Program-made: the position numbers and the translations under genes | NCBI GenBank assembly: GCA_964384465.1 | Contig: CAYLLT010000144.1 | Coordinates: 1 to 13,679 of the forward strand | From: CAYLLT01 sp964384465 | GTDB taxonomy: Bacteria; Planctomycetota; Phycisphaerae; UBA1845; PWPN01 | Reading direction: 5' to 3' | DNA: 13,679 nucleotides | Notes under the pieces: generated by a model | Database searches by the model: none | What the model saw: only the letters and a program-made list of their open reading frames with translations | What the model was told of the DNA's origin: nothing | In this document: positions 12,728 through 13,679 of the stretch, piece after piece | How positions within the stretch are numbered: position 1 is the first letter of the stretch | Layout: every line of letters begins with the position of its first letter

Positions 12728-13522
12728 ATGACCACACGCACCGTTCAGGAACTGTTTGATCTCAAAGGCCGGGTCGCTCTCGTCACGGGTGCGACCGGTC
12801 ATCTCGGCCGCGCGCTGAGCGCGGCGCTCGCCGAGGCCGGCGCCACCGTGGTGGCCACCAGCCGGGACGCGGCCAAGGCGCGGGAATTCGCCGCGACGCT
12901 GCCCAACGCCGCCCAGGCCCGCCACCAGGGTGTGGCCCTGGATTACCTCGACGATAGTTCCATAAACAAGTGCATGGAGGAAACGCTGCGGCTGGCCGGC
13001 CGCGTCGATGTCCTGGTCAACAACGGCTACCAGCTCAGCAAAGGCGACTGGACCAGCCTGGACGCCGAAGGCTTCAACCGGCAGCTCGCCAACGCCACCG
13101 GCTGCTTCCTGCTCGCCCGGCATGTCCGCGAGCACGCGGTCGCCCGCGGCGGAGGCGCCAGCATCATCATGCTCGGCTCGATGTACGGGTTGGTGGGGTC
13201 GTACCCCGACGCTTACGCCGGCGTCTGCGATGCCAGCAGCGTCGCCTACCACGCACTCAAAGGCGGCATCGTGCAGATGACGCGACATCTCGCCGTTTAC
13301 TGGATCGCGGATGGCGTACGCGTGAACTGCCTGAGCCCCGGCCCCTTCCCCGCCCCGACCGCCAATCCGAAGATGATCGAGCGCCTCTGCGCCAAAAGCC
13401 CGATGCGCCGCATGGGCCGGCCCGATGAACTCAAGGGCGCGGTCGTCTTCCTCGCCAGCGACGCCAGCAGCTACGTCACCGGCCACAACCTGGTGGTCGA
13501 TGGCGGCTGGACGGCGTGGTGA
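12728..13522 (+). CDS. Short-chain dehydrogenase/reductase (SDR)
   Basis: Classical SDR of 264 residues. Cofactor motif T20-G-A-T-G-H-L-G27, N98-N-G100, active-site N122, S151 (GSMYG) and Y174-H-A-L-K178 are all present, followed by the usual P-G after strand 6 (SPGPFP, 203-208) and the C-terminal V-T-G-H-N-L-V-V-D-G-G-W. It uses NAD(P)(H) to interconvert an alcohol and a ketone in the cytoplasm. A longer loop before the catalytic Tyr (YPDAYAGVCDASSVAY) resembles SDRs acting on sugars or sugar acids, such as gluconate 5-dehydrogenase relatives; this is inference. It has no Shine-Dalgarno sequence and stands apart from the upstream oxidoreductase by 359 bp. It may serve the same sugar pathway as the aldolase. 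It converges on the next, partial gene. Confidence 0.92.
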   Translation: MTTRTVQELFDLKGRVALVTGATGHLGRALSAALAEAGATVVATSRDAAKAREFAATLPNAAQARHQGVALDYLDDSSINKCMEETLRLAGRVDVLVNNGYQLSKGDWTSLDAEGFNRQLANATGCFLLARHVREHAVARGGGASIIMLGSMYGLVGSYPDAYAGVCDASSVAYHALKGGIVQMTRHLAVYWIADGVRVNCLSPGPFPAPTANPKMIERLCAKSPMRRMGRPDELKGAVVFLASDASSYVTGHNLVVDGGWTAW

Positions 13523-13535
13523 ATTCTGAACGCGC

Positions 13536-13679
13536 TCAGGGCACACAGCCGGCGGGCAGGTTCTGGGTATCGTACAACACCGTCGGCCCGGTCGCGCAGT
13601 TCTCGAAGGCGGTGAAGTCGTCGGTATCGATCCCCGCGGGACTGCCCGTCGCGCGATCGTAGCATTCGCATCCGTCCGG
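13536..13679 (-). CDS. C-terminal fragment of a secreted protein with dockerin-like tail
   Basis: Only the last 47 codons and stop (TGA at 13538-13536) are in the window, open to the right edge without a start. The fragment reads ...D-T-D-D-F-T-A-F-E-N-C-A-T-G-P-T-V... and ends P-A-G-C-V-P. The D-x-D-D-F-x-x-F-x-x-C-x-x-G-P pattern is typical of the C-terminal calcium-binding, dockerin-like tails of large secreted planctomycete proteins. Four cysteines are present in the visible part. Its stop lies 13 bp from that of the convergent SDR gene. What the main part of the protein does cannot be seen. Confidence 0.7.
   Translation of the reverse strand, partial: PDGCECYDRATGSPAGIDTDDFTAFENCATGPTVLYDTQNLPAGCVP

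Overview
The window looks like a chromosomal piece of a Planctomycetota bacterium. Supporting signs are high GC, adjacent type-I sulfatases, a sodium:solute symporter of the planctomycete type, a Tat-exported Gfo/Idh/MocA oxidoreductase, a CTDC-type cysteine-rich secreted protein, a dockerin-like C-terminal tail at the right edge, and intergenic DNA full of short palindromic and low-complexity repeats. The phylum is inferred from gene content; there is no marker gene.

Left block, minus strand (4436 down to 1): a GntR/FadR-type regulator, a sodium:solute symporter, a complete sulfatase and a second sulfatase cut by the window edge. All four genes run the same way and probably form one operon. 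It reads from a clear sigma70-like promoter (TTGACA, 17 bp, TAAACT) whose -10 box lies inside a 14-bp imperfect palindrome, a likely autoregulatory operator. Divergent from it, on the plus strand, are an HpcH/HpaI-type 2-keto-3-deoxy-acid aldolase with a structured leader and a Gfo/Idh/MocA dehydrogenase. Together these suggest regulated uptake and catabolism of a desulfated sugar or sugar acid: sulfatases remove sulfate, the symporter imports, dehydrogenases oxidise, and the aldolase cleaves a keto-deoxy acid. No glycoside hydrolase, lyase or SusC/D-like gene is visible.

Middle block (7057-10947, plus strand): a TPR-like exported protein, a secreted cysteine-rich protein with CTDC-like repeats and an exported protein of unknown function. 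Right block: a Tat-dependent Gfo/Idh/MocA protein 23 bp after the last of these, a 359-bp gap, an SDR dehydrogenase, and the C-terminal end of a convergent secreted protein.

The most unusual signal is not a gene. Both Gfo/Idh/MocA coding sequences appear to carry in-frame insertions of palindromic DNA: one in the first (6362-6421) and two different ones in the second (11558-11625 and 11954-12007). Other palindromic or tandem families sit between genes (721-738, 5561-5641, 6948-7007) and overlap gene ends. This resembles the Rickettsia palindromic elements that enter protein-coding genes, but the sequences here are of different types.
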